A DNA stretch of 53,108 nt from an uncultured Anaeroplasmataceae bacterium (GCA_947589245.1 CANQBD010000009.1:1-53108), one strand, 5' to 3'; counted from the first letter of the stretch, positions 35,601-44,991 are shown. Translations and numbers: made by a program. Notes: generated by a model not told the origin, from the sequence alone.

Positions 35601-36512
35601 TTAAATTACATCAAACTCTTTTAAAATTTTTTGACCATTGACAAAATCTTTAGCATCTAAAACTTTTTTACCAGGTACTAAAATTTTATTAAGAGCCACA
35701 GCACCATCTAAAGTTTTAATCAAAACCTGTTTCTTTAAAGATAAAACTGTTCCTGGAACAAAATCACTATGATCAGCAACTGCTTTAGCTTCAAACACTT
35801 TAAAAGAAAAATCTTTCAACTTAACAACAGCTCCTGGTTCTAAGGCTAAACCATTAATCTGTCTAGCCACTAAAAAAGCAGATTTGTTAAAATCAACAAG
35901 CTCTTCACTTGCCGAAAGATTAGGAGCATACGTGGCTAAAGACTCATCTTGTTCTTCACCTTGCAGTTTTCCTGAAACGATGTCTTCTATCTTAGCCATC
36001 AATAAATCGCGGCCAATTAGCGATAATTCTTTAAACACTTTACTTGAATTATCTGTTTCCAAAATCTCATAGCTCGCTTTAGCATACATAACACCAGCAT
36101 CTAAAGCCTTGACCATTTCCATAATAGTGATACCAGTGGTTGTTTCACCATTCATAATGGCTCTTTGAATTGGAGCACCACCACGATATTTTGGTAAAAG
36201 TGATCCATGAACATTTAAACACTTTTTAAACAATTTTAAAATCTTAGTTGGAACATATTGACCATAAGCGGCTGTAACCATAATATCAGCATTTAAAGCT
36301 TGTAATTTTTCATATTCTAAACCAATTTTTTCTGGTTGAATAATATTTAATCCCAATTCTTTAGCACATGCACAAACCGGTGTTGGTAACAACTGGCCCT
36401 TTTTCCTTTCGCGATTCGGTTGACTGACTACCATAACTATTTCATATTTTTCATTTAAAGCCTTTAAAATAGGAACTGAAAATTCTGGAGTACCCATAAA
36501 AACTATTTTCAA
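35601..36512 (-). CDS. fmt: Fmt, methionyl-tRNA formyltransferase
   Basis: This 303-residue protein shows KIVFMGTPEFSVPILKAL at the N-terminus, the folate-site region NVHGSLLPKYRGGAPIQ with catalytic Asn and His, and GITIMEMVKALDAG with the catalytic Asp. It formylates initiator Met-tRNA using 10-formyl-THF. It is in the usual order right after priA (5 bp after the priA stop). Confidence 0.96.
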   Translation of the reverse strand: MKIVFMGTPEFSVPILKALNEKYEIVMVVSQPNRERKKGQLLPTPVCACAKELGLNIIQPEKIGLEYEKLQALNADIMVTAAYGQYVPTKILKLFKKCLNVHGSLLPKYRGGAPIQRAIMNGETTTGITIMEMVKALDAGVMYAKASYEILETDNSSKVFKELSLIGRDLLMAKIEDIVSGKLQGEEQDESLATYAPNLSASEELVDFNKSAFLVARQINGLALEPGAVVKLKDFSFKVFEAKAVADHSDFVPGTVLSLKKQVLIKTLDGAVALNKILVPGKKVLDAKDFVNGQKILKEFDVI

Positions 36513-36516
36513 TATA

Positions 36517-38835
36517 TCACATCCTTATAATTTTTAAATCAATTTCTTTATTATTTTGATAAAATGGATAAATTTCTTTAAGTTTAGCTAAAACCTCATC
36601 TTCTATTATTTTTAACTGAATTGTGTATCTGTAAACATCATTTAATTTAAAAGGTAAGCCCTCAGCAGGACCTAGTATTTCTGTTGCCTTAGCACTCGAC
36701 TTTAAAGCATAAATAACATTTAAAGCCTCTTCATAAGCCCTTTGCTGATTTTTAGACTGAATGACAACGGCGATACATAAAGAAAATGGAGGCATCGAAG
36801 TTACTCTTCTTAATTCTAATTCTTTCTTAAAAAATTGATCATAATCATTTAAATATGCTGCTTGAATCACAAAATGACTAGGCTTATAGGTTTGAATAAT
36901 AACTTCCCCAGCCTTTTTCCCACGACCAGCTCTTCCAGAAACCTGTTCAATCAAATTAAAGGCAGTCATATTCGCATCATAGCTAGGATAATTTAAGGAA
37001 AGGTCAGCATTAACAATACCAACCAAAGTAACATCTTCAAAATCCAACCCCTTAGCAATCATCTGAGTTCCTACCAAAATATCAGCCTCATGATTTTTAA
37101 ACTTTGCAAAGGCTTCCTCATAGTCACTGACCTTCTTGATAGTATCTAAATCCACTCTTAAAACTTTAGCCTCAGGTATCAGCTCATTAAGTGTAGTCAT
37201 AATCTTTTCTGTACCACTTCCAACAAAACGAATCTTATCACTTTGACAATTAGGACAAGATACCACATTCATTTGGGAATAACCACAATAATGACATTTT
37301 AAAGTATTACTACTAGCATGATAGGTTAAAGAAACATCACAGTGCGGACATTTAATAACCTCACCACAATTACGGCACATCACAAAAGAAGCAAAACCTC
37401 TTCGGTTCAAAAATAAAATAGTTTGGTCATCATTTTTATAATTGCTGATAATTTTATCCCTAAGCACATTTGAAAATACAGACTTATTACCCCTTTTAAG
37501 TTCTAAAGTCATATCAACAATTGTCTTTTTAGGCATAGCTAAATTATTAACTCTTTTTGGTAATTCAAGTAAAGTATAATCGCCATTAATAGCTTTATAA
37601 TAATCATTAATATTAGGAGTAGCACTACCTAAAATTAAAGGACATTTATGTCTTTCGCTTCTTAAAGCAGCTATTTCTAAAGCATTATAACGAGGATTAT
37701 TATCCTGCACATAAGAGCTTTCATGCTCTTCATCAATAATAATAATTCCCAAATTAGAAAGAGGAGAAAAAATTGCTGAACGTGCCCCGACAACAATATT
37801 TACTTTCTTATTAAGAATTTTTTTCCAAGAATTATATTTTTCACTAATTGATAATCTTGAATGTAAAATAGCTACATCACTGCCAAATCTTTTTTTGAAT
37901 AAAGCTGTAATTTGAGGAGTTAAAGAAATCTCAGGAACAAGCATTAAGGCTTGTTTATTTTGTTTTAAAACATCTTCTATCCACTGCATATAAACCAAAG
38001 TCTTACCACTACCTGTTACACCATGTAAAAGATAGGTTCTAGCCTTATTTAATTCAATTCCCTCATAAACCTTCCTTTGATCAGCCGTAAAAGTATAAGT
38101 ATTATTTTCTTTAACTACTAACTCATCATAGCTAAGAACCTCTTGTTGATAAACACCTAAGATTCCTTTTTTAATTAAAGTATTTATTACATTCTTAGAA
38201 AAACCACTATCTTCTACTAAAACATCAATTGCAATATCACTGCCAAGCTCAAGTAGATATTGTAATAATGCTTTCCCTTGTCTACTTGCAGGTTCGATAG
38301 TCTCATCAATTACATAGACATAGCTGATAGTCTTTTCATTGCGGTTTTTTTTAATTTTAGTATCTAATGTAACTAAACCATCCTGAACCGCCTTATAGAT
38401 TAGATTCAGCTCCTCTTTGGTTCGATTATCTAAAATAATTTCTTTATGATCCTTAAAGATATCTTTTAACTCTTCAGGACATTTCTCAACTCTAGCCAAC
38501 TTTTGATATTTAATTTTTAAAGCTGTCGGTATCATTGTTTGTAAGGCTGTGGCGTAATAAGAAAAATTATTAGAAGCAATAAATTTAGCAATGTCCACAA
38601 ATTCTTCATTTAAAACGGGATAAACATCAACAACATCACTTATAGCCTTAAGCTTTTTCTTAAAGCTAGTAGAATTTTTTAATCCCACGACAAAACCAGT
38701 TACAACCCGATTACCAAAAATAACTTTAACCCGATAACCAACTTTGATGATACTTTCTAAGTGCTCAGGAACTAAATAGTCAAAGCATCTATTAACTTGT
38801 TTAGCCATAACATCAACAACTACTTCAGCTATCAA
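36517..38835 (-). CDS. priA: PriA, primosomal replication-restart helicase
   Basis: This 772-residue protein has the N-terminal DNA-binding part AEVVVDVMAKQVNRCFDYLV, Walker A in LLHGVTGSGKTLVYM, DEEH in IIIDEEHESSY, and zinc cysteines CRNCGEVIKCPHCDVSL plus CHYCGYSQ and CPNCQ. EQVSGRAGRGKKAGEV is the helicase motif VI. It reloads DnaB at stalled forks. The frame is open further upstream to 38913, but homologues start at (M)IAEV, so TTG at 38835 with GGTGAT just upstream is preferred. This also leaves room for the leader hairpin at 38877-38907. Confidence 0.93.
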   Translation of the reverse strand: MIAEVVVDVMAKQVNRCFDYLVPEHLESIIKVGYRVKVIFGNRVVTGFVVGLKNSTSFKKKLKAISDVVDVYPVLNEEFVDIAKFIASNNFSYYATALQTMIPTALKIKYQKLARVEKCPEELKDIFKDHKEIILDNRTKEELNLIYKAVQDGLVTLDTKIKKNRNEKTISYVYVIDETIEPASRQGKALLQYLLELGSDIAIDVLVEDSGFSKNVINTLIKKGILGVYQQEVLSYDELVVKENNTYTFTADQRKVYEGIELNKARTYLLHGVTGSGKTLVYMQWIEDVLKQNKQALMLVPEISLTPQITALFKKRFGSDVAILHSRLSISEKYNSWKKILNKKVNIVVGARSAIFSPLSNLGIIIIDEEHESSYVQDNNPRYNALEIAALRSERHKCPLILGSATPNINDYYKAINGDYTLLELPKRVNNLAMPKKTIVDMTLELKRGNKSVFSNVLRDKIISNYKNDDQTILFLNRRGFASFVMCRNCGEVIKCPHCDVSLTYHASSNTLKCHYCGYSQMNVVSCPNCQSDKIRFVGSGTEKIMTTLNELIPEAKVLRVDLDTIKKVSDYEEAFAKFKNHEADILVGTQMIAKGLDFEDVTLVGIVNADLSLNYPSYDANMTAFNLIEQVSGRAGRGKKAGEVIIQTYKPSHFVIQAAYLNDYDQFFKKELELRRVTSMPPFSLCIAVVIQSKNQQRAYEEALNVIYALKSSAKATEILGPAEGLPFKLNDVYRYTIQLKIIEDEVLAKLKEIYPFYQNNKEIDLKIIRM

Positions 38836-38876
38836 AAGTATCACCACCCTATATAAAAATAAAAACCACCGACAAA

Positions 38877-38907
38877 GATGGTCTAATGAAAAAATTGATT
38901 GACCATC
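38877..38907 (-). terminator. Hairpin between the SAM-like leader and priA
   Basis: On the minus strand GATGGTC, a 17-base loop and GACCATC are followed by TTTGTCGGTGG and then TTTTTATTTTT. The T run is displaced by 11 bases, so it may be an attenuator or a weaker terminator. Confidence 0.5.
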
Positions 38908-38909
38908 AT

Positions 38910-38970
38910 ACAAGCATTAGCACCTAACTTAAAAGGTTGCTGAAGGGCAACGAGCTTGTCTCTTCCCTTT
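38910..38970 (-). promoter_or_regulatory. Structured leader resembling an S-box (SAM) riboswitch
   Basis: On the minus strand the core has CAGCAACC followed by AGGTGCTAAT, the sequence pair that flanks P3 in SAM-I riboswitches, preceded by AGAG and GCCC. ACAAGC (38959-38954) pairs with GCTTGT (38915-38910) around it. GTTGC pairs with GCAAC inside. It is shorter than a standard SAM-I aptamer and the long P2/pseudoknot arm is not evident, so this is a variant or look-alike. The metK gene in the downstream run supports a SAM role. Confidence 0.5.
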
Positions 38971-39014
38971 CTCTATATGGAAAACAAATTATCTATTTAT
39001 TTTCAAGCATTCAT

Positions 39015-39044
39015 ATTATAACACTACTTATAGGCTTTTAACAA
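39015..39044 (-). promoter_or_regulatory. Promoter of the priA-metK run
   Basis: On the minus strand TTGTTA (39044-39039) and TATAAT (39020-39015) are 18 bases apart, about 45 bases before the structured leader. Confidence 0.7.
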
Positions 39045-39080
39045 TAGAAAATTGCAAACATTTGCCACAAATTAAAAAAG

Positions 39081-39097
39081 ACTATCAAATTGATAGC
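39081..39097 (-). terminator. Intrinsic terminator after the S-4TM-like gene
   Basis: On the minus strand CTATCA, loop ATT, TGATAG is followed by TCTTTTTT. Confidence 0.7.
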
Positions 39098-39104
39098 CCT
39101 AAAA

Positions 39105-40313
39105 TTATTTAATAGTTTTTTTTGTTGGCGTTTTCCCTTTATTACTAGTCTTCTTTACGCTATTTGTCGTAGTCTTAGAAGGTGATTTAGTCCCACTAAT
39201 TTTAGCAGGAGTTTTCTTAGTCGTTGTTTTAGGAGCCTGTTTGCTAGGTGTTTTTTCCTTTACTTCACTAATTTTCGCTGAAGCTTCCTGTGAAGCTTGT
39301 TTTTGAGCTTGAGGCTTATTTTTCTTCGATTTTTCAATTTGTTTAAGCTTATCTAGGTCATAGTCAACCTTCGTAATTAAACCTTTACCCTTTGGCTGAG
39401 AAATAGCGCCACTATAAATTAATGATTTAGCTTTAAGCTCAACTATTGCCGCTTTAAAGCGGGTTGTTACACCATCTTGTAAAATTCTAATCCGTCTAGC
39501 ATAGATAATATTAAAAATATTAAAAATTGCTGGACGACTTATCATCATTTCATATTCAAGAGTTTGAACATAATAATACATTCTAGCAAGTCTTTCTAAA
39601 GAGGCATCGCCATCAGCAAAAAAATTATCCACATCAGCACACAATTTTGTACAATCACGCATACATTCTTTGCATTTACCACAATCCTTAATAAAAGGAC
39701 TAACTAATGGATAAAAACAAATAATCAAAGTTAAATATTCAATTGTTGATTGTTTTAAGAATATTAAACCTGCAAATAAAGCTACAATACCCATTAAAAT
39801 AAAGAAATAAATATAAAAGATACGACTTAATAAATAACGTGTTGTAGCAGCAGAGCGGCGACACAAATATAAATAACTATAATCATCAGTTATGTCTTCA
39901 GGAACATCGGGATCATAAAATATTTCTAATTCTTCCATATGTGATAAGCCTTTTCTTATCGCAAGCTCATTTAATTCATTAGTAGTCTCACGATCATATT
40001 CAACTTTAGAAAACTCTGAACCAGTTATACTTGTCTCATAATATTGATATTCCAAAACTGCTTTATCCTTATGCTCATTTAAAAATGAGGATAAAGTTTC
40101 ATTAATTAACGATAAAGCAAAGGAAATAATTGAACAAATAAATGCATATTCAGGACCTAAAGATGGAATTAATGCCAACACTACCGGAATAATAGCTAAC
40201 ACATATAGGACAACCTTGATGATTTTTGTTTCATGAAACATCTTACTTGCCGCATAATAAAACTTAGCATATTCAGATTTTTGACATCTTTCATTGACCT
40301 TATTTTTAGCCAT
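39105..40313 (-). CDS. S-4TM-like putative pore-forming protein with a lysine/threonine-rich tail
   Basis: In this 402-residue protein two pairs of transmembrane helices lie at about residues 33-72 (VVLYVLAIIPVVLALIP and following) and 165-215 (FYIYFFILMGIVALFAGLIF and following), separated by a helical, acidic region. After the second pair comes a long helical segment with YYVQTLEYEMMISRPAIFNI. This plan matches the S-4TM family, described computationally as membrane-pore effectors of nucleotide-signalled defence. The last roughly 75 residues are almost only Lys, Thr, Ser, Pro and Ala. No nucleotide cyclase or other defence gene is adjacent. A perfect promoter drives it alone. Another four-helix membrane family cannot be excluded. 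Confidence 0.5.
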   Translation of the reverse strand: MAKNKVNERCQKSEYAKFYYAASKMFHETKIIKVVLYVLAIIPVVLALIPSLGPEYAFICSIISFALSLINETLSSFLNEHKDKAVLEYQYYETSITGSEFSKVEYDRETTNELNELAIRKGLSHMEELEIFYDPDVPEDITDDYSYLYLCRRSAATTRYLLSRIFYIYFFILMGIVALFAGLIFLKQSTIEYLTLIICFYPLVSPFIKDCGKCKECMRDCTKLCADVDNFFADGDASLERLARMYYYVQTLEYEMMISRPAIFNIFNIIYARRIRILQDGVTTRFKAAIVELKAKSLIYSGAISQPKGKGLITKVDYDLDKLKQIEKSKKNKPQAQKQASQEASAKISEVKEKTPSKQAPKTTTKKTPAKISGTKSPSKTTTNSVKKTSNKGKTPTKKTIK

Positions 40314-40350
40314 GATATCCTCTCCTAAATCTTAGACAAACATTTTCTTA

Positions 40351-40379
40351 ATTATAAAATTATTCGCTATTTTTGTCAA
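40351..40379 (-). promoter_or_regulatory. Consensus SigA promoter of the S-4TM-like gene
   Basis: On the minus strand TTGACA (40379-40374) and TATAAT (40356-40351) are exactly 17 bases apart, a full consensus. Confidence 0.85.
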
Positions 40380-40400
40380 TATTTTGACACAGCCAAAACA

Positions 40401-41585
40401 TTAAAACAAGGTAATATTTTCACTGACCTTTTGAGGAATTAAATTGAAACTTGCTAAAGGTTTACTAAGTAATTTAAAGAGCATAAAAAGAATTATACTT
40501 TGAGGTAATAAATAAAGCAGATTTTTAGGTAGAGATATCGTTAATAAATAAGCTATATAAGCATCATAATTTAAATTATAAATAATCTTCCACCATAAAG
40601 ACCCCAGAATAACATTAACACCAATATTTACAAAAAATCTAGCTATTAAACAATTAGTAAAAGTTATTCTCTTCTTATAAAAACAAATACCATAAATAAA
40701 ACCTGAAAGCATAGCATCTATAGTATAGCCAAAGAAAAATACTTGTCCCTGCTGAAATAGGAAAAAGCCTAATATATCTGAGCATAATCCAACGAAAAGG
40801 CCACAGAGAGGACCATATATTAAAGCAATAGTTGCAAATACTAAATAAGTAAAGCCAATGCCTAATGAACCAAAACCTGAAGGGATAGGAATCATCTTAC
40901 AAATGAGCATTAACGCAAATAAGATGCTGATATTACAAAGACTCTTAACTTTTTTTAAAAAGGTGCTTGTCCCCCGCCAATATTCCTTATGAAATACCGA
41001 ATTAAAAATATTTTGATTGTCTTCTATTACTTCTTGATTAGCACCTCGTTTAGCTGCCACCATGATTAAAATAATAACTACTAATAAAGCCCCACCAAAA
41101 CTTATACCACCAATTATAAAAGGATTTTGATAATTAATTATTTGCAAACGCAAATATGTTGTATCTAATGGCAAATAACTAAATATTAAATTAAAATATT
41201 TAACAACTCTCTCATCACCATTATTTATTAAGCCATTACTTTGCTTTACAGTTGAAGGAAAATAGCGCTTTAAAATACATAATTCATAGTTTTCTCCCCT
41301 TGTTAAATAAGCACTATCAAGCATACTTTCATAATCAATATTAGCATAACTTATCTTAACATTTGCAGTATCATTGTAATTATCAATTGCCTCGATTGCT
41401 TCAGCATAATATCTATAATCTAAAACAATTTCAACATTATCACTATTAGACTCAAAAATATAAGCATAGCGAGCATTATAATTATTATAAACATATTCCG
41501 TAAAAAAATAGCCTAAAAGAAAAAAGGTCACAACAAAGGCTATAATACTAAATTTATAACGCCTGATTATTTTAATAAAAGACAT
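40401..41585 (-). CDS. folT: FolT-type ECF transporter S component fused to an extra N-terminal membrane domain
   Basis: In this 394-residue protein the C-terminal roughly 190 residues have five to six helices and match the folate ECF S component: MIPIPSGFGSLGIGFTYLVF, YGPLCGLFVGLCSDILGFF and GSLWWKIIY. The N-terminal roughly 195 residues are extra: a transmembrane helix (FSIIAFVVTFFLLGYFF), about 130 extracytoplasmic residues, then a second helix (FGGALLVVIILIMVAA). No family is recognised for that part. FolT binds folate outside and works with the shared ECF energy module, encoded elsewhere. The gene lies behind a THF riboswitch, which fixes the substrate as folate. Confidence 0.85.
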   Translation of the reverse strand: MSFIKIIRRYKFSIIAFVVTFFLLGYFFTEYVYNNYNARYAYIFESNSDNVEIVLDYRYYAEAIEAIDNYNDTANVKISYANIDYESMLDSAYLTRGENYELCILKRYFPSTVKQSNGLINNGDERVVKYFNLIFSYLPLDTTYLRLQIINYQNPFIIGGISFGGALLVVIILIMVAAKRGANQEVIEDNQNIFNSVFHKEYWRGTSTFLKKVKSLCNISILFALMLICKMIPIPSGFGSLGIGFTYLVFATIALIYGPLCGLFVGLCSDILGFFLFQQGQVFFFGYTIDAMLSGFIYGICFYKKRITFTNCLIARFFVNIGVNVILGSLWWKIIYNLNYDAYIAYLLTISLPKNLLYLLPQSIILFMLFKLLSKPLASFNLIPQKVSENITLF

Positions 41586-41612
41586 AAAAAAAGACCTCCT
41601 AATTCCGAAAGT

Positions 41613-41636
41613 CCACTATAAAATATTTTACAGCGG
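41613..41636 (-). promoter_or_regulatory. Alternative hairpin overlapping the 3' end of the THF aptamer
   Basis: On the minus strand CCGCTGTAAAA and TTTTATAGTGG can form an 11-bp helix (with three G-U pairs). The 5' arm includes the CCGCTGT that closes the aptamer, so the two folds exclude each other. It lies just before the AGGAGG of folT and is the likely expression platform. Confidence 0.55.
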
Positions 41637-41722
41637 ATGAAAGAAGACTACCGCCACTTATTTGTGTTCGTCCCGATCTAACTTCCCTCGAAAGGGCACT
41701 TAACGCAGCTTCTCTACTCTGT
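41631..41722 (-). promoter_or_regulatory. Tetrahydrofolate (THF) riboswitch
   Basis: On the minus strand ACAGAGTAG opens the aptamer. GCGTTAAGTGCC, then GGAAGTTAG and GGGACGAAC form the central part, and GGCGGTAG with CATCCGCTGT closes it. These are the conserved blocks of the THF-I class found upstream of folT and folE in Firmicutes. It represses folate uptake when reduced folate is plentiful. Confidence 0.88.
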
Positions 41723-41805
41723 TAATTGCCTATATTATATCTTAACCATCAAATAATTACAAGATAAAAATATTTGGGATGATTCCAATGCCAATCAAAA
41801 TGCGT

Positions 41806-41811
41806 TATAAT
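41806..41811 (+). promoter_or_regulatory. -10 box for the GH65-like gene
   Basis: TATAAT lies 20 bases before the ATG at 41831 and overlaps an earlier candidate start, which argues against that start. Confidence 0.45.
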
Positions 41812-41830
41812 GAAATCAGAGGTGATTGTT

Positions 41831-43642
41831 ATGAATAAAACATTTATTAATAAATATAATGTAATAAATGAAAAAATGGATATAGATACTCCCTTAACCA
41901 TAGGAAATGGTAATTTTGCTTTTACATGTGATATTACTGGCCTTCAAACATTTTATGACAAATATCAAACCACTCCTCTATGCACTATGACAAATTTAAT
42001 ATGGGCGGGACAGGAAGTTGATTTACCTTTACCTTATCAAGAATATCAAAAATCATCCAATGGTCAAAAAATCCTCTATATGTCTGATACTAAAAGTCCT
42101 TATTATCAACCTCATCGAGCAAATTATTTTAAATTTGATTTATTCAAGTTAGCTTTACTTGCTGATGATAAACCAATAAACCCTGAAGATTTATCCCAAA
42201 TACATCAAGAATTAAATATTTTTGAGGGCACTATTACCTCTTCCTTTACTTATGCCAATGAAAAAGTAAAAATCATCACCAAAATTCCTCAAAAACATAA
42301 CAATTTAAGAATTAACATTGAAACTAATTTAACTAACCTAAAAATTAAGTTATTCTTTTTAGAACCTGCTTCTAATATAGCTGGTGGTAATGATATTACC
42401 TTTAAATATTTAATAGATAATACAAAAATTATTCGAAAAGATCAATTCACAAGCTATGAACTATTTTATCAAACTAATATGATAAGAATAGCTAATACCT
42501 TCTTAATTCAGAATAATTCTTTTTTAATTATAGCTATAGATAATTATTTTGAAGATGACCATGATTTAGCTGTTTATTTTTCCAAAGTAAAAAAGCCACA
42601 AATTAATGATGAGGAGCTCACTCGCCGATTTGTATTATCCTTATATCTAATGAAAGTTAATACATTAGGCATTTATCCCCCTGCTGAAACAGGACTAACC
42701 TGTAATTCTTGGTATGGCAAATTTCATTTAGAAATGCATTTATGGCATCATTTAGGATTAATAAAATTAGGTCTATATGAATATGTTTTACCATCTTTAA
42801 AATGGTATCTAACTATTTATGAAAGCTCCCAAAAAAGAGCTCAAGAACAAGGCTATCAAGGCATTCGTTTACCTAAGATGGTTGATTATAGAGGCGTTGA
42901 TTCCCCTTCCAATATTGGTTGTTTCCTTATTTGGCAAATGCCCCATTTACTTATTATGCTTGAAGAAATATATAAACAAACAAAAGATACAAAATTAATA
43001 GAACCATTTATACCTTTTGTCTCTGAACAAATCAAATTTTTAGAAAGCTTCTTCTATCTTAAGGATAATTATTATCACTTAGATAGTCCTTTAATACCAG
43101 CTAATGAAAATGTGGAATATTATCAAGATACACCTATCTTTGAACTAGCCTATAGTCTATATGCTTTTGAAATATTTAAAAAATGGATTAACCGCTTTGA
43201 AATTAATTATGATACAAGCGTACTAGATGATATACTAAACCGCCATTTACCACTTCCCATTTATAAAGGAGCTTATGAAAATTATAATAATTGTCATAAT
43301 ACTTATACTAAATATAACTATGATCACCCTATGATTACCGGCTTTTATTCTTTTTTTAAAAGTAAGTATGTAAATCCAAAAATAATGCAAAATACTTTAA
43401 ATAAAGTTTTAAAACATTGGAAATTAAATGAGTGTTGGGGTTGGGATTTTCCAATGCTAGCTATGACTGCCTCAAATTTAGGTAATAAGGAGTTAGCAAT
43501 CAATATTTTAAAAATGAAAACTCCTAAAAATACGTATCTAAAAAATGGTCATAATCAGCAAAAAGAACGTCAAGATTTACCATTATACTTACCAGGTAAT
43601 GGAGCCTTATTACTAGCTATATCGCATTTATTTAAATCATAA
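41831..43642 (+). CDS. Six-hairpin glycosidase, GH65-like
   Basis: This 603-residue protein has an N-terminal beta-sandwich-like part (about 1-270). An (alpha/alpha)6 barrel-like part follows, with NSWYGKFHLEMHLWHHLGL near residue 295, RLPKMVDYRGVDSPSNIG and ECWGWDFPMLAMTASNLG near 540. The WxGKFHxEMHxWH motif is typical of GH65-like bacterial proteins related to protein-glucosylgalactosyl-hydroxylysine glucosidase. There is no signal peptide, so it acts in the cytoplasm on imported sugars. The exact linkage cannot be told. The start has AGAGGTGATT upstream. It converges with a GH105 gene. Confidence 0.65.
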   Translation: MNKTFINKYNVINEKMDIDTPLTIGNGNFAFTCDITGLQTFYDKYQTTPLCTMTNLIWAGQEVDLPLPYQEYQKSSNGQKILYMSDTKSPYYQPHRANYFKFDLFKLALLADDKPINPEDLSQIHQELNIFEGTITSSFTYANEKVKIITKIPQKHNNLRINIETNLTNLKIKLFFLEPASNIAGGNDITFKYLIDNTKIIRKDQFTSYELFYQTNMIRIANTFLIQNNSFLIIAIDNYFEDDHDLAVYFSKVKKPQINDEELTRRFVLSLYLMKVNTLGIYPPAETGLTCNSWYGKFHLEMHLWHHLGLIKLGLYEYVLPSLKWYLTIYESSQKRAQEQGYQGIRLPKMVDYRGVDSPSNIGCFLIWQMPHLLIMLEEIYKQTKDTKLIEPFIPFVSEQIKFLESFFYLKDNYYHLDSPLIPANENVEYYQDTPIFELAYSLYAFEIFKKWINRFEINYDTSVLDDILNRHLPLPIYKGAYENYNNCHNTYTKYNYDHPMITGFYSFFKSKYVNPKIMQNTLNKVLKHWKLNECWGWDFPMLAMTASNLGNKELAINILKMKTPKNTYLKNGHNQQKERQDLPLYLPGNGALLLAISHLFKS

Positions 43643-43730
43643 TCTATTAATCCAAGTATTATTCATAAGTCAATCTATTTTTAAAATTATTAAAGGCTTG
43701 AAAACTAAATTTATTTCAAAAACATTAATA

Positions 43731-44930
43731 TTATTTTATTAAGTAAAGCATTTCCGAATAGGCCATGATAAAAGGACCTACACCTTTGCCCTCATCAACC
43801 AAATAATAATCTATTTGCTCATAATTATTTAAATTAGTAGCTGAAGCCTTGAAATAAATATCCTTTAAACCTTCTTCTGTTAATTTTAAATCTACAATTC
43901 CTAAAAAGGCCTTAATAGCTGGTTCCAAATAATCAGTACTAAGCCATTTATTACGAACACCTTTTAAAATAGTATAGACTAGCATAGCTGTACCACTTGT
44001 CTCTAAACGATTAGATGCTGTTACAATTTGATCCACTAAATTAGCCCATAACCCACTAGGATGTTGATATTTTAACATACCATCAACAAATAATATCAAA
44101 GACTTTTTACGTTCTTCTAAATATTTGGCAGGTAAAACCTCCATGACATCAACCATTGCCATACCATACCAACCAATTGCTCTAAGCCAATGATATGAAC
44201 ATACATCTTCTTTACTATTTACTGCATGATAATATAAACCATTGTTAGCTCGCATATTTAAAGCTACCCAAGCTAATCTTTCATTAATCAAAGCTAATTG
44301 TTTACTATCATTAATGCGTGCAGCATAACGCGCTAAAAAGGGTTGAACCATATAAATACCATCTAACCAAACTTTATATTTTGGAGGATTTGGCTTACCC
44401 CAACCATGCCAATAATTATAACCCAAAGCTTTTTCCATATACTTAAGACTAATAACATTGCCTTTAGTGTTGGGATGATTATCAAAAGTTAAATCTTGAT
44501 ATAAGTCTGTAGCAATTTTAAAATAAGAATCTTGTCCATCACTCATATTGATGAGTAAGGATGCTGTCTTATAACAATCAACTCCATGATAATCAACATA
44601 GCCTGCCCAATTTGAATTTAAAACATTTTGACCATTGTCATTCATAATCATTGAATCTAAATAATCTTTTATATATTCATATATATTCTGTTCTTTAGTT
44701 GGATTTTTTTGAAAAATATAATATAAACCTTCCATGACAACGCCATTATAATAGCTCCAATTAAAAAGATAAGGTTGTTCCAAAGGATTTCTTTTTTCAT
44801 TATCCCAAGAAAAATATTTATTCTGTTCACGTATAACTACATGCGGAATATTAACTTTAGAATTGATTGTTAAATCATCAATATAACTACGCACCTTTTT
44901 CAACGCTTCTGCGATTTTTTTTCTATCCAT
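43731..44930 (-). CDS. GH105/GH88-family unsaturated uronyl hydrolase
   Basis: This 399-residue protein has the six-hairpin motifs of YteR/YesR-like enzymes: FNWSYYNGVVMEGLYYI near residue 50, NYWHGWGKPNPPKYKVWLDG with the catalytic Asp near 188, YHAVNSKEDVCSYHWLRAIG, and SNRLETSGTAMLVYTI near 310. Family members remove unsaturated galacturonyl or glucuronyl residues produced by pectin or glycosaminoglycan lyases. There is no signal peptide, so it works inside the cell. No lyase or transporter is in the window. Confidence 0.88.
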   Translation of the reverse strand: MDRKKIAEALKKVRSYIDDLTINSKVNIPHVVIREQNKYFSWDNEKRNPLEQPYLFNWSYYNGVVMEGLYYIFQKNPTKEQNIYEYIKDYLDSMIMNDNGQNVLNSNWAGYVDYHGVDCYKTASLLINMSDGQDSYFKIATDLYQDLTFDNHPNTKGNVISLKYMEKALGYNYWHGWGKPNPPKYKVWLDGIYMVQPFLARYAARINDSKQLALINERLAWVALNMRANNGLYYHAVNSKEDVCSYHWLRAIGWYGMAMVDVMEVLPAKYLEERKKSLILFVDGMLKYQHPSGLWANLVDQIVTASNRLETSGTAMLVYTILKGVRNKWLSTDYLEPAIKAFLGIVDLKLTEEGLKDIYFKASATNLNNYEQIDYYLVDEGKGVGPFIMAYSEMLYLIK

Positions 44931-44991
44931 AGTTACTCCTTCTCCTATTAATATTTTACATTACAAGCATTTAAAGTTCAATCAAGACAAA

